Source: Thermoanaerobaculia bacterium
Lineage (GTDB): Bacteria > Acidobacteriota > Thermoanaerobaculia > Multivoradales > J023
Length of the DNA stretch: 64,000 nt
NCBI GenBank assembly: GCA_030431255.1
Contig: JAUIJL010000007.1
Coordinates: 248,001-312,000, forward strand
Direction of reading: 5' to 3'
Shown: positions 50,391 through 60,540 of the stretch, piece by piece
How positions within the stretch are numbered: the first letter of the stretch is position 1
Layout of the letters: every line of letters starts with the position of its first letter
Notes under the pieces: model-generated
The model's database searches: none
The model's input: the letters and a program-made list of their open reading frames with translations, nothing else
Told to the model about the DNA's origin: nothing
Program-made: the position numbers and the translations under genes

Positions 50391-51833
50391 CTACTCCCCA
50401 GGTATCAGCTCCAAAGCCAGGAGACGGTCCTTGCCGCGCACGTAGAGCAGACCGTGGGACAGGATCGGGCCGTTCCAAGCCGGGAAGGCGAGGAGCGGTT
50501 GGTCGGCTTCGCCCGTGGGGGTCCACTGGGTCACGGCTTGGTAGGAGCTCGGATCGGCTTTCACCAGCATCATTTCGCCGTATTCCCCCAACACCACGAA
50601 ATGGCCGTCGGCGTGGAGCAGGGTGGTGCGCCCCCCGCGCTTTTTCCACAGCACGGAGCCGTCTTTCAGACGGACGGCTCGCAGCTCTCCGTTGCTGGTG
50701 CTTTGTCCGCTACAGCCGTAGAGCACGCCGTCGAGATGGATCGGCGTGGCCCAATGGCTTTCGATGCTTTTCTTGCGACGCTCGTCTTGCCAGATGACTT
50801 CAGGCTGGTCGTCGGTGATTCGTAAGAGAACGCCTCCGGGGCCGTAGGACTCGGTGATGAAGACCCGATCGTCGATCACTACCGGGGTGGCCGCGTTGAC
50901 GCTTTCGAGCTTTTTCGCCCGCCAGGGAAAGGAGAACCTCTCTTTGCCGCCGGCGGGCTCGAATCCCACCAGACCGCCGCGAGTGAAGGCGAATGCCCAA
51001 TCTTGCCCGTGGATCTCGGCGACTCGAATCGACGCGTAGCTCGCCAGCTCGTCCGCCAGCCGGTAGCGCTCCTCGCCGGTAAATTTGTCGAAGGCGACGA
51101 TGCCGGTGCCGTTGGGTTGGGCCGCCCCGGATTGAATGCCGGGGCTGTCCGCCGGGCTGCCTCCGATTTGGGCGATCAGGAGATCACCGTAGATCACGGG
51201 CGTGGAGCCCACCCCGAAGAAATTCTGCTGCACCCCATAGGTTTTTTGGGTGTCCAGCTCCCAGCACAGCTCACCATCGACCACCCGATGGCAGCGCAAC
51301 CGACCTTCCGGTCCGAAGGCGTAGACCCGCGCTCCGTCCACCACTGGAGACGTCCGGGGACCGCCGCTGTAGTTGTACATATCTTCGTAATCGGTGGGAT
51401 AGGTCCGGCTCCAAAGCTCGGCACCGATCTCGCTGCTCAGGGCGCGCAAACGGATCGTGTTGCCCAGACGGTCGAACATGAAGAGCCGGCCCAGGGAGGT
51501 GGTGGGCGCTGAATAGCCCTCTCCCAGCTCGATCTGCCAAACGATGGGCAGGCCGCTCGACCAATCCGTGCGGATGCCGGTTTCCGACGATTTACCGTCC
51601 TGGGTCGGGCCCAGAAAGCGCGGCCAATCCTCACCGGTTTTACGATTCCGAAGGTCTGGAACCTGCTCAGTGGGTCTATCCGATGATCCAGGCGACACGG
51701 TCTTGCCGGCTACCGCTTCGCCTTCGGCATCTGGAGCCTGAGCCCCGCCGGCAGCGTCCGATACCCGAGATCCACAGGCAAGCTGGCTGGTGAGGGCCAC
51801 CCACAGCACGACGAGCGCTATTTTGGACTTCAT
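50391..51833 (-). CDS. Lipoprotein with PQQ-like beta-propeller
   Basis: 480 residues. Signal ends in a lipobox, SQLACGS (Cys about 20). A Ser/Asp-rich linker (about 22-65) precedes an eight-blade-type propeller built of PQQ/Trp-docking repeats, for example DWPRFLGPTQDGKS, LRALSSEIGAELWSRTY, RCHRVVDGELCWEL, LRAVRLKDGSVLWKKRG. Proteins of this kind hang in the periplasm as scaffolds or as PQQ enzymes. No catalytic dehydrogenase motif is visible, so a binding role is more likely. Its 3' end marks the edge of the Rhs scar. Confidence 0.87.
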   Translation of the reverse strand: MKSKIALVVLWVALTSQLACGSRVSDAAGGAQAPDAEGEAVAGKTVSPGSSDRPTEQVPDLRNRKTGEDWPRFLGPTQDGKSSETGIRTDWSSGLPIVWQIELGEGYSAPTTSLGRLFMFDRLGNTIRLRALSSEIGAELWSRTYPTDYEDMYNYSGGPRTSPVVDGARVYAFGPEGRLRCHRVVDGELCWELDTQKTYGVQQNFFGVGSTPVIYGDLLIAQIGGSPADSPGIQSGAAQPNGTGIVAFDKFTGEERYRLADELASYASIRVAEIHGQDWAFAFTRGGLVGFEPAGGKERFSFPWRAKKLESVNAATPVVIDDRVFITESYGPGGVLLRITDDQPEVIWQDERRKKSIESHWATPIHLDGVLYGCSGQSTSNGELRAVRLKDGSVLWKKRGGRTTLLHADGHFVVLGEYGEMMLVKADPSSYQAVTQWTPTGEADQPLLAFPAWNGPILSHGLLYVRGKDRLLALELIPGE

Positions 51834-51973
51834 GGAAAGATTCTAAGGCTAGGCTGACCTCGATCCAAACCTTTTGACCTTCCCAGCGTTCTAAGGGTGG
51901 AACACCCGTCTACGGACAATTCCGTCCGACCAGCTTCATGTTTTCAGCTCCCTAAGCTCCCGGAGATCCGCTC

Positions 51974-54394
51974 ATGATCGACTTCCAAGATTTACGATAC
52001 GGCTTTCGCCAGCTCCTGAAACGCCCTGGATTCACCGCCATCACCATTTTGACCCTGGCCTTGGGCATTGGGGCGAATACGGCAATTTTCAGCGTGGTCA
52101 AGGGGGTGCTCTTCGAAACCGCTCCCTTCGACCAGGCAGAAAACCTGGTGTGGATGGGTGAGCATTCTGAGCAGATCCCGAATATGTCCGTGGCGTATCC
52201 CAATTTCTTGGATTGGAGGGAATCGGCGGAATCCCTCCAAAGCTTCGCCGCCCACCGCTACCAAACCTTCAACCTCACCGGCTTGGAGCGTCCGGAGCAG
52301 GTCCTGGCGGTTTATGCCTCGGCGACTCTCTTTCCCGACATCCTCCGGATGCCGCCCGCCATCGGCCGAACCTTCTCCCAGGAAGAGGATCAACCAGGTC
52401 AGGGTGCGGTGGTGGTGGTCTCCCACTCCTTTTGGCAACAACGGCTCGGCGGCGACCAAAGCGCCATCGGCAAAAGCATTTCCCTCGACGGCGATCCCTA
52501 CGAGGTGATCGGCGTTATGCCGGCAGGGTTCGTTTATCCCCTGTTCACCAACCGCGTGCAGATGTGGCTGCCTATCGGCCACATCGCCGACAAACCGTGG
52601 ATGAATAGTCGCGGCAACCATCCGGGCATTTACGTCACCGCCCGCTTGAGCGAAGGCTCGACGTTCGACCAGGCCGAAGACGAAATGAAAGCGCTGGCGG
52701 CGAGCTTGGCCGAAAGCTACCCCGAGACCAACACCGGCAACAGCGTCGCCATGCAGCCCCTGCGCGAGTCGATCGTGCAATACATGAAACCGGCCGTGTT
52801 GGTGTTGTCCGGTGCGGTGTTTTTGGTGCTGTTGATCGCCTGCGTCAATGTCGCCAACTTACTGCTGGTTCGCGGCAGCTCACGGGCCCAAGAAATCGCC
52901 GTCCGCAGCGCCCTCGGCGCGGGTCATTGGCGGGTGGCCCGGCAGCTTCTCACCGAGAGTGTGCTGTTGTCCTTCCTCGGCGGATTGGCGGGCATTCTCG
53001 TCGCCTTCGGCTGCCTGCACATGTTGCTGACCTACATCGATACCGACGCCATGCCGGTGACCGGCAGCATTGAGCTCGACGCCGGCGCCTTGGCATTTAC
53101 CGTCATCCTTTCGATCGTCACCGGCCTGCTCTTTGGAGCGGCACCCGCCGTCCAGGCAGTGCGTCGCGACCAGGTGGTCTCGCTGAAGGAAGGGTCGAAG
53201 GGCTCCGAGGGGGGCGGCCGCAGCCGCCTGCGCAGCGTTTTGGTGGCGGCGCAAATCGCTTTCGCCCTGGTGCTGGTCGCGGGCTCTTTGCTCTTCCTTC
53301 AAAGCTTCTCCAACCTCATCCAAGCCGATCCCGGCTTCGACCCGGAAAAGGTGCAGGTCTTCGATATTTCCCTCTCCGAGGCCGAAATGCCCGAAGAGGA
53401 GGAGCAAACCGCATTCCTGGAAGCCTTCCTGACCAAAATCCGTGCCTTGCCCCAGGTGGAAATGGCTTCGACCACCATGCCCCTTTTGGGCGGGTGGCAA
53501 TCGACGGTCCGCATTGAGGGCCAACCGGAGCCGGAGCGGGGCAAAGCCGTCAGTGTCGACATCACGCGGGTGGGAACCGACTACTTCCAGGTCATGGGCG
53601 TCGATTTGCAAAAAGGCCGGGTCTTCGACGAGAAGGATCGAGCCGACGGCCTGCGGGTGGCCATGGTCGATCGCACCTTCGTCGACACGCTACTGGCGGG
53701 AACGGATCCGCTAGGTCAGCGGATCCGAATCGGCGGCGGTGACGACGCGCCGTGGCTGGAGATCGTGGGCGTGGTGGACCACGTGAAGAACTATGGCGTG
53801 GCCGAGGATTCACGCACCGAGGTCTATCTACCTGCGGCCCAAGACCCCTACGGTCGAGCGACTTTCGTGATCAAGAGCCGGATCGAGGATACCGCCGCGT
53901 TGATGGCTTCGGTGGAGGACGAGCTGAGCCGACTCTCCGCCACCCAACCGTTGGCCAACCCGCGACGGCTCGAAGACGTCGTGGGCGACTCCATGCTCGC
54001 GGATCGGGTGCTGGCGAGCCTGCTGTCGATCTTCGGCGCTTTGGCCATGTTGCTGGCATCCCTCGGCATCTACGGCGTGATGGCCTTCCACGTCAGTGAG
54101 CGCCGCCAGGAGATCGGTATTCGCATGGCCCTCGGGGCCAGCACCTCCCAAGTCCTGCGGTGGATCGGCTTTCAGGGCTTGCGGTTGGTGGCCACGGGCG
54201 TGATGGTCGGTATGGTAGGCGTCTTCTGGGGTGCACCTCTGCTCGGCGCCCAGCTCTTCGGCGTCGAGCCCAGGGATCCGCTGACCCTCACCGTATTGCC
54301 GTTGCTGCTCATGGCCGCCGCGGTGTTGGCCTGCATCGGACCCCTGAGCCGGGCCGGACGCGTCGAGCCGATCGTTGCCCTGCGTCACGAATAG
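51974..54394 (+). CDS. ADOP-type FtsX/MacB-like permease without N-terminal extension
   Basis: 806 residues. Two copies of the FtsX unit: first helix at [19 protein letters not shown], periplasmic MacB-like domain (about 50-260) with [11 protein letters not shown], three helices (about 270-400), second periplasmic domain and three C-terminal helices ([30 protein letters not shown]). It starts directly at the permease part ([14 protein letters not shown]), unlike the PadR-linked paralogue in this window. No ATPase or regulator is next to it. Substrate unknown. Confidence 0.92.
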   Translation: MIDFQDLRYGFRQLLKRPGFTAITILTLALGIGANTAIFSVVKGVLFETAPFDQAENLVWMGEHSEQIPNMSVAYPNFLDWRESAESLQSFAAHRYQTFNLTGLERPEQVLAVYASATLFPDILRMPPAIGRTFSQEEDQPGQGAVVVVSHSFWQQRLGGDQSAIGKSISLDGDPYEVIGVMPAGFVYPLFTNRVQMWLPIGHIADKPWMNSRGNHPGIYVTARLSEGSTFDQAEDEMKALAASLAESYPETNTGNSVAMQPLRESIVQYMKPAVLVLSGAVFLVLLIACVNVANLLLVRGSSRAQEIAVRSALGAGHWRVARQLLTESVLLSFLGGLAGILVAFGCLHMLLTYIDTDAMPVTGSIELDAGALAFTVILSIVTGLLFGAAPAVQAVRRDQVVSLKEGSKGSEGGGRSRLRSVLVAAQIAFALVLVAGSLLFLQSFSNLIQADPGFDPEKVQVFDISLSEAEMPEEEEQTAFLEAFLTKIRALPQVEMASTTMPLLGGWQSTVRIEGQPEPERGKAVSVDITRVGTDYFQVMGVDLQKGRVFDEKDRADGLRVAMVDRTFVDTLLAGTDPLGQRIRIGGGDDAPWLEIVGVVDHVKNYGVAEDSRTEVYLPAAQDPYGRATFVIKSRIEDTAALMASVEDELSRLSATQPLANPRRLEDVVGDSMLADRVLASLLSIFGALAMLLASLGIYGVMAFHVSERRQEIGIRMALGASTSQVLRWIGFQGLRLVATGVMVGMVGVFWGAPLLGAQLFGVEPRDPLTLTVLPLLLMAAAVLACIGPLSRAGRVEPIVALRHE

Positions 54395-54406
54395 AGAGAG
54401 GGCCTG

Positions 54407-54535
54407 CGTAGGGGCGATCTTGTATCCGTAGGGACGAATCTTGTATCCGTAGGGGCGAATCTTGTATTCGTCCAGCATCCGTAGGGGCGAATCTTGTATT
54501 CGCCCAGTCAGATAGGGCGATCACAGGATCGCCTC
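54407..54535. repeat. Cluster of small palindromic repeats
   Basis: Four copies of CGTAGGGGCGAATCTTGTAT (first and second with one change each) start at 54407, 54427, 54448 and 54480. The last has a perfect hairpin (GGGCGAAT/ATTCGCCC). A related palindrome, GGCGATC-ACAG-GATCGCC, follows at 54516-54533. This is REP-like intergenic DNA after the permease stop. Confidence 0.85.
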
Positions 54536-54672
54536 GACGGTCGAAACCCCGCCAGGCACTGGTGCCGGACGGAAAAAATGGATCTAATGGAAAAAATGTG
54601 AGGACTTCTGGTCCATTAGCACGCATTGGGTAATAGGGGGACGCATGCTCAGCCCCCAAAGGGAGAAGCCCA

Positions 54673-56340
54673 ATGCACGTCATCATTCTCGGTTCCGGCA
54701 TTTCCGGCTCGATCCTCGCTTGCATCTTGCGAGCGAGAGGTCTTCAGGTGACCTTGCTCGAAAAGCACCAGCACCCCCGATTCGCCATCGGGGAATCTAC
54801 CGTGCCCCAAACTTCCACCATGCTCAGGATTTTGGCTCTGAAGCACGGGGTGCCCGAGCTCGAGGACCTCGCCTCTTTTTCCCGCTGGAGCCGGATCAGC
54901 CGGAGCTCCGGGGTCAAGCGCAATTTCGGCTACGTCTACCATGAGACGGACCGGCCCGCGAGATTGGACAACGCCCTGCAAAGCGTGATTCCCGATCTTC
55001 CCCACGGCCCGGAATGCCATTGGTTCCGGCAGGACGTCGACCAGCACCTTTACCACTTAGCCTTGCGTTACGGGGCACGAGCCTTCAATCGAGCCCAGGT
55101 GGAATCGGTGGACATCGACGATCGAGGGGTGACGATTCAAACCCAATGCGGCCGCGAGATCCATGGGGACTATGTGGTCGACTGTGCGGGTTTCCACTCA
55201 CCTTTGGCGCGCCTCTTCGGCTTGCGGCACGCGGTGCCCCAAACCGAGACCCACAGCCGCACCATCTTCAACCACTTCTTGAACGTCCGCCCCTTCGACC
55301 ACGTGCTCAGCTCCCAGGGCACCTTGCCTCGCCTGTGGTTTCAAGGCACGGTGCATCACCTTTTCGACGGCGGCTGGTTTTGGGTGATTCCCTTCAACAA
55401 CGCCCCGTCGTCGAGCAATCCCCTGTGCAGCGTCGGCCTTTGCCTCGACAATCGAGTGCACCCCGCCGGCGACCTGGATCCCGAGCAGGAATTCAACGCC
55501 TTCGTCGAACGCTTCCCATCGGTTCGTGAGCATCTCCAAGGCGCCGTACCCACCCGAGATTGGGTCTCTGTGCCGCGCATGCAATACACGTCCAGAACCT
55601 TGGTGGGAGATCGCTTCTGCCTGGTGGGCTCCTCGGCGTCATTCCTGGATCCGCTCTTTTCCAGGGGTCTTTCCAACACCATGGAAACCTTGGATTTGGT
55701 GGCGGATCATCTGGTGCGGGCCACTGAGAAGGGCGCAGGGCCCGAAACCGTCACCGCCGAGGCCTTTGCGCCGGTGGAGAGCTTTCAGCAGCAGGCTTTG
55801 CAGCTCAACGATCGACTGATCGAGCTGACCTACCGCAGCTTCCGGAGCTTTCCTCTTTGGAACGCCGTGTTTCGGCTTTGGCTGGTGGGCGCCACCCTCG
55901 GCGTGATCCGGTTGAGCCGCCACGTCAATCGATTCCAGGAAAGCAGCGACAAGACCTTTCTCGATGTGATGGCCCCCGACTTGCCGAGCCCCGGCTGGAT
56001 TTGCCCGGATTTGGTGGAGTATCGGCAGCTTTTCGAAGACTGCCGACGATGGATCCTCCAGGCTCACGACGGTGAGATCCCCGACCAGGAGGCCTTCTCC
56101 CAGGTCTTGCAACGGGTCGAAGCCTCCGGGCTGGCTCCCGACGCCTTTGATCTCGCCGACCCCGATCTCCGCTGCCCCACGGACTACGGCCTGGGGACCT
56201 TCCTGAGGGTTATCCGCTGGGGCAAGAAACGCGCTCCCCAATGCGTGCGGGAGCGCTACTTCGACTTCGGTCCCGCCGCCTTCTTGCGGGCGGCAGTGGC
56301 CAATCGAGGAGTGGGCAAAGCCCTGCGAGTGCAGATCTGA
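54673..56340 (+). CDS. Flavin-dependent halogenase-like oxidoreductase
   Basis: 555 residues. FAD-binding GSGISGSILA at the N-terminus, GESTVPQ (about 40), and the halogenase signature WxWxIP as WFWVIP (about 235-240), which distinguishes halogenases from monooxygenases. The C-terminal flavin block reads FLDPLFSRGLS where tryptophan halogenases have EPLEST, a pattern closer to phenol- or pyrrole-type halogenases and their relatives. The C-terminal 200 residues are a helical extension. Family members chlorinate or brominate aromatic substrates using FADH2, O2 and halide. No flavin reductase is adjacent. Converges with a tandem pair of ATP-grasp genes, one base between stops. Activity unproven. 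Confidence 0.8.
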   Translation: MHVIILGSGISGSILACILRARGLQVTLLEKHQHPRFAIGESTVPQTSTMLRILALKHGVPELEDLASFSRWSRISRSSGVKRNFGYVYHETDRPARLDNALQSVIPDLPHGPECHWFRQDVDQHLYHLALRYGARAFNRAQVESVDIDDRGVTIQTQCGREIHGDYVVDCAGFHSPLARLFGLRHAVPQTETHSRTIFNHFLNVRPFDHVLSSQGTLPRLWFQGTVHHLFDGGWFWVIPFNNAPSSSNPLCSVGLCLDNRVHPAGDLDPEQEFNAFVERFPSVREHLQGAVPTRDWVSVPRMQYTSRTLVGDRFCLVGSSASFLDPLFSRGLSNTMETLDLVADHLVRATEKGAGPETVTAEAFAPVESFQQQALQLNDRLIELTYRSFRSFPLWNAVFRLWLVGATLGVIRLSRHVNRFQESSDKTFLDVMAPDLPSPGWICPDLVEYRQLFEDCRRWILQAHDGEIPDQEAFSQVLQRVEASGLAPDAFDLADPDLRCPTDYGLGTFLRVIRWGKKRAPQCVRERYFDFGPAAFLRAAVANRGVGKALRVQI

Positions 56341-56341
56341 G

Positions 56342-57562
56342 CTAGGACGCGTAGAGCTTCAGGTCGGTGCCGACCTTGTCCGCCATGTCCATGGTCGCCT
56401 GGAGGTCCGGATGCCGCAGCAGCACATAACCGTCGGACACCAGGGTTTGCTTCCAATTGCGGCGGTGGGCGCCGATCGGCAGCAGGTCCACGGAGGTGAT
56501 CGAAGGTCCGATCTCCGACATCAGCCGCTTCATGCCTTCGATGCGGCGGATGCGCCCCTGGCCGAGCGCGCGTTTGAAGATGATCGCCGAGTTGTATTTG
56601 CGCTGGATATTTTGGCTGAAGCGATCCCACACTACCGCCTCCCCCCAACCGCGGAAGACGTCGATATCGCAGGCATAATTCATCAGCTCCACGGACCTCG
56701 CCCCGGGCGGACGGGCGCCGATCTCACCGAAAACCGCTTCACCGTCGTCTTTGAGGAACCATTCCATGTGGGTGAAGCCGGCCTCGTAACCCAAAGCCTC
56801 GAGCACCTTGAAGCCCATCTCGATGCCGCCCTGGATGCGCGGCTCATCGACGTTGCGCAGACTCAGGGTCTGGGGGCTGATCCACTCTTCCGTGCGCGCG
56901 ATCAACGGCCTCGGGCGGTACCAAGAGACGTTGTAGTAGTGCACGTTGCCACCTGAGCAGATGGTGTCGAAGGTGAACTCCTCACCCTCGATGAATTCCT
57001 CCACGCTCAGCTCCCGCACGTGGCGGGTGAGCAGGATCACCCTTTCCAGCTCCTGCTCGTCGTCGACCCGATAGGTGTCCGCCGAGCCCGCACCGGCGAT
57101 CGGTTTGATGCACACGGGATAGCCGATCTCCTCGACCGCCTGTCGCACCTCGTCGTCGCGGGTGGCGCTGCGGTGGCGCGGGGTGCGAATGCCCGCCGCG
57201 TCCAACACTTTCTTCATCGCTTCTTTGTCGCGGAAGGGGGTCGTTTGGTCGACCGTCATGCCCGGCAGGCCGAGGGCCTCGCGGATTTCCGCCGCCAGGA
57301 TCATGCCCGGCTCCCACACGCATTCGACCTGATCGATGCGGATTCGGCGGGCGTACTCTTTAACCGACTCGATCACCCCGGCGGTGTCGAAGAGGTTGCG
57401 GACGCGGATGTAGTCCACCAACGATTGTCGGGCGATATCCGGAAGCGCGGGCACGGGCTGATCCCCGAGGCCGATCACCTGGGCGCCGACCTCCGCGAGG
57501 CCGCGGGCGAACATCGGCATTTCCGCGGGAAAGCCTGGGGAGAAGAAAAGAACTCGAGTCAT
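56342..57562 (-). CDS. ATP-grasp ligase, second gene of a tandem pair
   Basis: 406 residues. Pre-ATP-grasp domain (about 1-110, RVLFFSPGFPAEMPMFARGL), then the grasp domain: RDKEAMKKVLDAAGI, ATP-lysine in YPVCIKPIAGAGS (about 153), EEFIEGEEFTFDTI, and metal-binding FGEIGARPPGARS (about 278-290). The GARPPG variant of ExNxRxGG is typical of amino-acid and peptide ligases of the BacD type and of carboxylases. Such enzymes join a carboxylate to an amine through an acyl phosphate. It ends one base before the halogenase-like gene's stop. Same length as, and clearly homologous to, its neighbour, so the two arose by duplication. Confidence 0.85.
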   Translation of the reverse strand: MTRVLFFSPGFPAEMPMFARGLAEVGAQVIGLGDQPVPALPDIARQSLVDYIRVRNLFDTAGVIESVKEYARRIRIDQVECVWEPGMILAAEIREALGLPGMTVDQTTPFRDKEAMKKVLDAAGIRTPRHRSATRDDEVRQAVEEIGYPVCIKPIAGAGSADTYRVDDEQELERVILLTRHVRELSVEEFIEGEEFTFDTICSGGNVHYYNVSWYRPRPLIARTEEWISPQTLSLRNVDEPRIQGGIEMGFKVLEALGYEAGFTHMEWFLKDDGEAVFGEIGARPPGARSVELMNYACDIDVFRGWGEAVVWDRFSQNIQRKYNSAIIFKRALGQGRIRRIEGMKRLMSEIGPSITSVDLLPIGAHRRNWKQTLVSDGYVLLRHPDLQATMDMADKVGTDLKLYAS

Positions 57563-57589
57563 ATTGGATTCTCCGAGGGGTCGAGGGCC

Positions 57590-58810
57590 TCAGCCCATCT
57601 CGACGCGGATCAAGGAAATAAGTCGATTCAAGGCTTTTTTAACCACCGCGGTTTCCGGATGCCGGATCACCACGAATCCCTCACCTTCGTAGGAGCTGGA
57701 TTTGAGCTGGCCGAGGCGCGGTAGGTTCGTCTCCACCACCAGATGACCGATTTCTTCGTTCGCTTGGGCGAGGCCACGCACCTTTTGCACGCGACCGTCT
57801 CCTTGGCCGCGCAGAAAAGCGGCGCCTGCGGCATATTTTCGGCTCGGATTCGGGAAGCTGGAGTCGATGGCCACTTGGGCCCAGGCACGGTAGAAGCTGA
57901 AGTCGTGGGCATAGGACATCAGGCGCGAGATCTGCGCGCCGCCGGGACGGGCACCGACCTCGGAAATGGCGATCGAGCCGTCCGGCCGACGGAACCATTC
58001 CATGTGGTAAACCCCCGTGCGCAGTCCCAAGGCACGCACGGAATCCGCCGACGACGCCCGGATATCGTCGTAATGGGGATGGTCGATCTCCCGCGGTAGC
58101 AGCACGCACCATTGGATCCAAGGATTTTGGATCGCGTCCAAGGGAGTCGGCAGGTAGTGGGTGAGGCTGTGCCATACTTGTTTGCCGTCCACCAGCACGC
58201 CGTCGAAGGAGAATTCGTCCCCCTGCATGAACTCTTCCGCCAGCAACGGCCGCTGCGGGTGAGGCGGATTCTGGGCCAACAGCTCCGACAGCTCGCGATC
58301 GTCGTGGACTTGGAAGGTGCCTTTGGCGCCGGCCCCGGCCAGGGGTTTGACCACGATCGGATAACCGACCTGCTTCACGAACGATTGAGCGTCCTCGGCG
58401 GTGGTCAAGCGCCGGTGACGGGCGCACGGCAGGCCCGCCTTGTGCAGCACGTCCTTCATCGTCGCCTTGTCGCGGAAGTTGGTCGCGACTTGGGCGTCGA
58501 TGCCTTCAATGCCCAGCTTCTCCCGCACCACGGCAAGAGGCACCTGGAGCTGCTCCAGGGTACCGAGCAATCGATGGACACCCCCGGAGCGCTCAGCGAC
58601 GGCCGCCACCGCCTCGGCCAGATGGGCCGGATCCAAGGCATTTTCGACTTGAATGTGAGCCGCCAGATGACGGCGCAAGCTGTCCGGAAACTTCGCCGGG
58701 GCATCCTGGCTGATCAACACCGTCCGGGTTCCCGGGTGCTGGGCAGCCGCCTCGGCAAAACGGAGGGTGATTTCGAACGCAAAGGGGGCAACGAAAACTA
58801 CGGTACGCAT
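57590..58810 (-). CDS. ATP-grasp ligase, first gene of a tandem pair
   Basis: 406 residues from the ATG after GGAGAG. A longer frame upstream overlaps the divergent promoter region and was not used. Pre-grasp domain (about 1-105), RDKATMKDVLHKAGL, YPIVVKPLAGAGAKGTF (ATP-binding Lys), EEFMQGDEFSFDGV and SEVGARPGGAQIS as metal site. It shares these blocks and the final (F/Y)V(V/L)(I/L)RHP motif with the downstream paralogue 27 bp away. Together with that gene and the halogenase-like gene it may form a biosynthetic unit. Divergent from glgC, with 186 bp between starts. Confidence 0.85.
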   Translation of the reverse strand: MRTVVFVAPFAFEITLRFAEAAAQHPGTRTVLISQDAPAKFPDSLRRHLAAHIQVENALDPAHLAEAVAAVAERSGGVHRLLGTLEQLQVPLAVVREKLGIEGIDAQVATNFRDKATMKDVLHKAGLPCARHRRLTTAEDAQSFVKQVGYPIVVKPLAGAGAKGTFQVHDDRELSELLAQNPPHPQRPLLAEEFMQGDEFSFDGVLVDGKQVWHSLTHYLPTPLDAIQNPWIQWCVLLPREIDHPHYDDIRASSADSVRALGLRTGVYHMEWFRRPDGSIAISEVGARPGGAQISRLMSYAHDFSFYRAWAQVAIDSSFPNPSRKYAAGAAFLRGQGDGRVQKVRGLAQANEEIGHLVVETNLPRLGQLKSSSYEGEGFVVIRHPETAVVKKALNRLISLIRVEMG

Positions 58811-58996
58811 GGGCTCTCCACGGATAGCTGGAACGAGGGGGAGCTTATCGCGATCCGCACCCGGTTTTGGTGAAAAATCGAGGCGCCGTGAGGGGAAAGG
58901 CGACACGGATGGGTGGCCGAGGATCCCCATCCTCTATAAACTGCGCTTCCACTGATACCGCAAACCACGTAAGACCTACGGATCGACGAGGCACCC

Positions 58997-60262
58997 GTGA
59001 AAAACGTCGTCACCGCCATTCTCGGAGGCGGCCAGGGCACCCGGCTCTGGCCACTCACCCAACATCGCGCCAAACCCGCCGTGCCGGTGGCGGGCAAATT
59101 TCGGCTCATCGACGTGCCGATCTCCAACAGTCTGCACGCCGGCATCGACCAGATTTTCGTGCTGACCCAATTCAACAGCGCCAGCTTGCACCGTCACATC
59201 TCGCAGACCTACCGCTTCGACATGTTTTCGAGCGGTTTCGTCAATATCCTGGCGGCGGAGCAGAATCTATCCCACCGGGATTGGTTCCAAGGCACCGCGG
59301 ACGCGGTGCGCAAAACCCTCGATCGTTTGACCTACGAGGATCCCACCGACGTCTTAATTTTGTCGGGAGACCAGCTCTATGCCATGCGCATGATCGACTT
59401 CGTGGGTCATCATCGCGAGCGCGGTGCGGATCTCACCATCGCGGTGAAACCGGTGCCCCGATCCCAAGCCTCGGGGCTCGGCATCATGCGCATCGACAGC
59501 GAGGGTCAAATCGTCGAATTCGTGGAAAAACCCAAGGATCCGGAAGTCCTCGACCGCCTCACCCTCGACGCCGAGACCATCTCGAAGCTCGGGCTCGATG
59601 CCGAGCCGGGAACTTTGCTCGCCAGCATGGGTATTTACGTCTACCACGCCGACGTGTTGGAGCAACACCTGAGCTCGGACCCGTCGGCCACGGACTTCGG
59701 CCGCGAGATCATCCCGGCGGCGATCGGCAAGAACAAGGTTCAGGCCTACCTCTACAACGGCTACTGGCGGGACATCGGTACCATCCCGGCTTTTCACGAG
59801 GCCAACATCGAGCTCACCAAACCGGATCCGCCCCTCAACCTCTACCATCGCGATCATCCGATCTACACCCACGCCCGTTTCCTGCCCGGAGTCAAGATCC
59901 AGAATTGTCGGGTCGAGCAATCGGTGATGTGTGAAGGCAGCGTGCTCCAGGGCTCGGAGATCTCCAACTCGGTGATCGGCATCCGGTCCATGGTCCGCCA
60001 GGGCACGGTGATCGACAACTCGATCATCATGGGCACGAGCTGGGGACAATTCACCAACGCCGAGGACGACGTTCAAATCGGCATCGGCAAGAATTGTGAG
60101 ATTCGACGGGCCATCATCGACAGCGGCGCTCGCATCGGTGACGGCTCTAAGCTGACCAACGAGGCGGGTGTCGAAGAGGCGGACGGGGATTTCTACTGCA
60201 TCCGCGGCGGGGTGATCGTCGTGCCGTCCATGGCGGTGGTGCCCCCGGGAACGGTTATCTGA
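58997..60262 (+). CDS. glgC: Glucose-1-phosphate adenylyltransferase
   Basis: 421 residues. It makes ADP-glucose from ATP and glucose 1-phosphate, the committed step of bacterial glycogen synthesis. GGGQGTRLWPLTQHRAKPAVP holds the nucleotide-binding loop, GTADAVRK and LSGDQLYAM form the catalytic region, EFVEKP with FGREIIPAAI the sugar-phosphate site, and a left-handed beta-helix covers about 290-410. The allosteric N-terminal RAKPAV arginine is kept. 278 bp before glgA in the same direction. Confidence 0.95.
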   Translation: MKNVVTAILGGGQGTRLWPLTQHRAKPAVPVAGKFRLIDVPISNSLHAGIDQIFVLTQFNSASLHRHISQTYRFDMFSSGFVNILAAEQNLSHRDWFQGTADAVRKTLDRLTYEDPTDVLILSGDQLYAMRMIDFVGHHRERGADLTIAVKPVPRSQASGLGIMRIDSEGQIVEFVEKPKDPEVLDRLTLDAETISKLGLDAEPGTLLASMGIYVYHADVLEQHLSSDPSATDFGREIIPAAIGKNKVQAYLYNGYWRDIGTIPAFHEANIELTKPDPPLNLYHRDHPIYTHARFLPGVKIQNCRVEQSVMCEGSVLQGSEISNSVIGIRSMVRQGTVIDNSIIMGTSWGQFTNAEDDVQIGIGKNCEIRRAIIDSGARIGDGSKLTNEAGVEEADGDFYCIRGGVIVVPSMAVVPPGTVI

Positions 60263-60540
60263 GGCTCCGTCCAGAAATGCTTTCTCGGTGGAGCGGCGCG
60301 GCGCCCTGCGCGCGTCGCTACGAGCTCGCGCCACCACTGAATTTTCCGTTACAAGTTGCTGATGTGGAGGATCTTATGCCGATTCAGCGGATGAATCGCT
60401 CAGACAAGCTTCGCTGCCGTGCTCGGCGCGCGCCGCGCCTTCCAGATCCTCGAAACCGCCAAAACTGGACGGAACCTATCTAGGCGCTTCCGAGCCCGGA
60501 CAGGAACCAAGACGAGAAACATCATCGGAGTCGATCGCCC

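Noticed and set aside
60263-60540. Small genes between glgC and glgA
   Set aside because: Only Arg/Ala-rich frames without binding sites; treated as leader of glgA.
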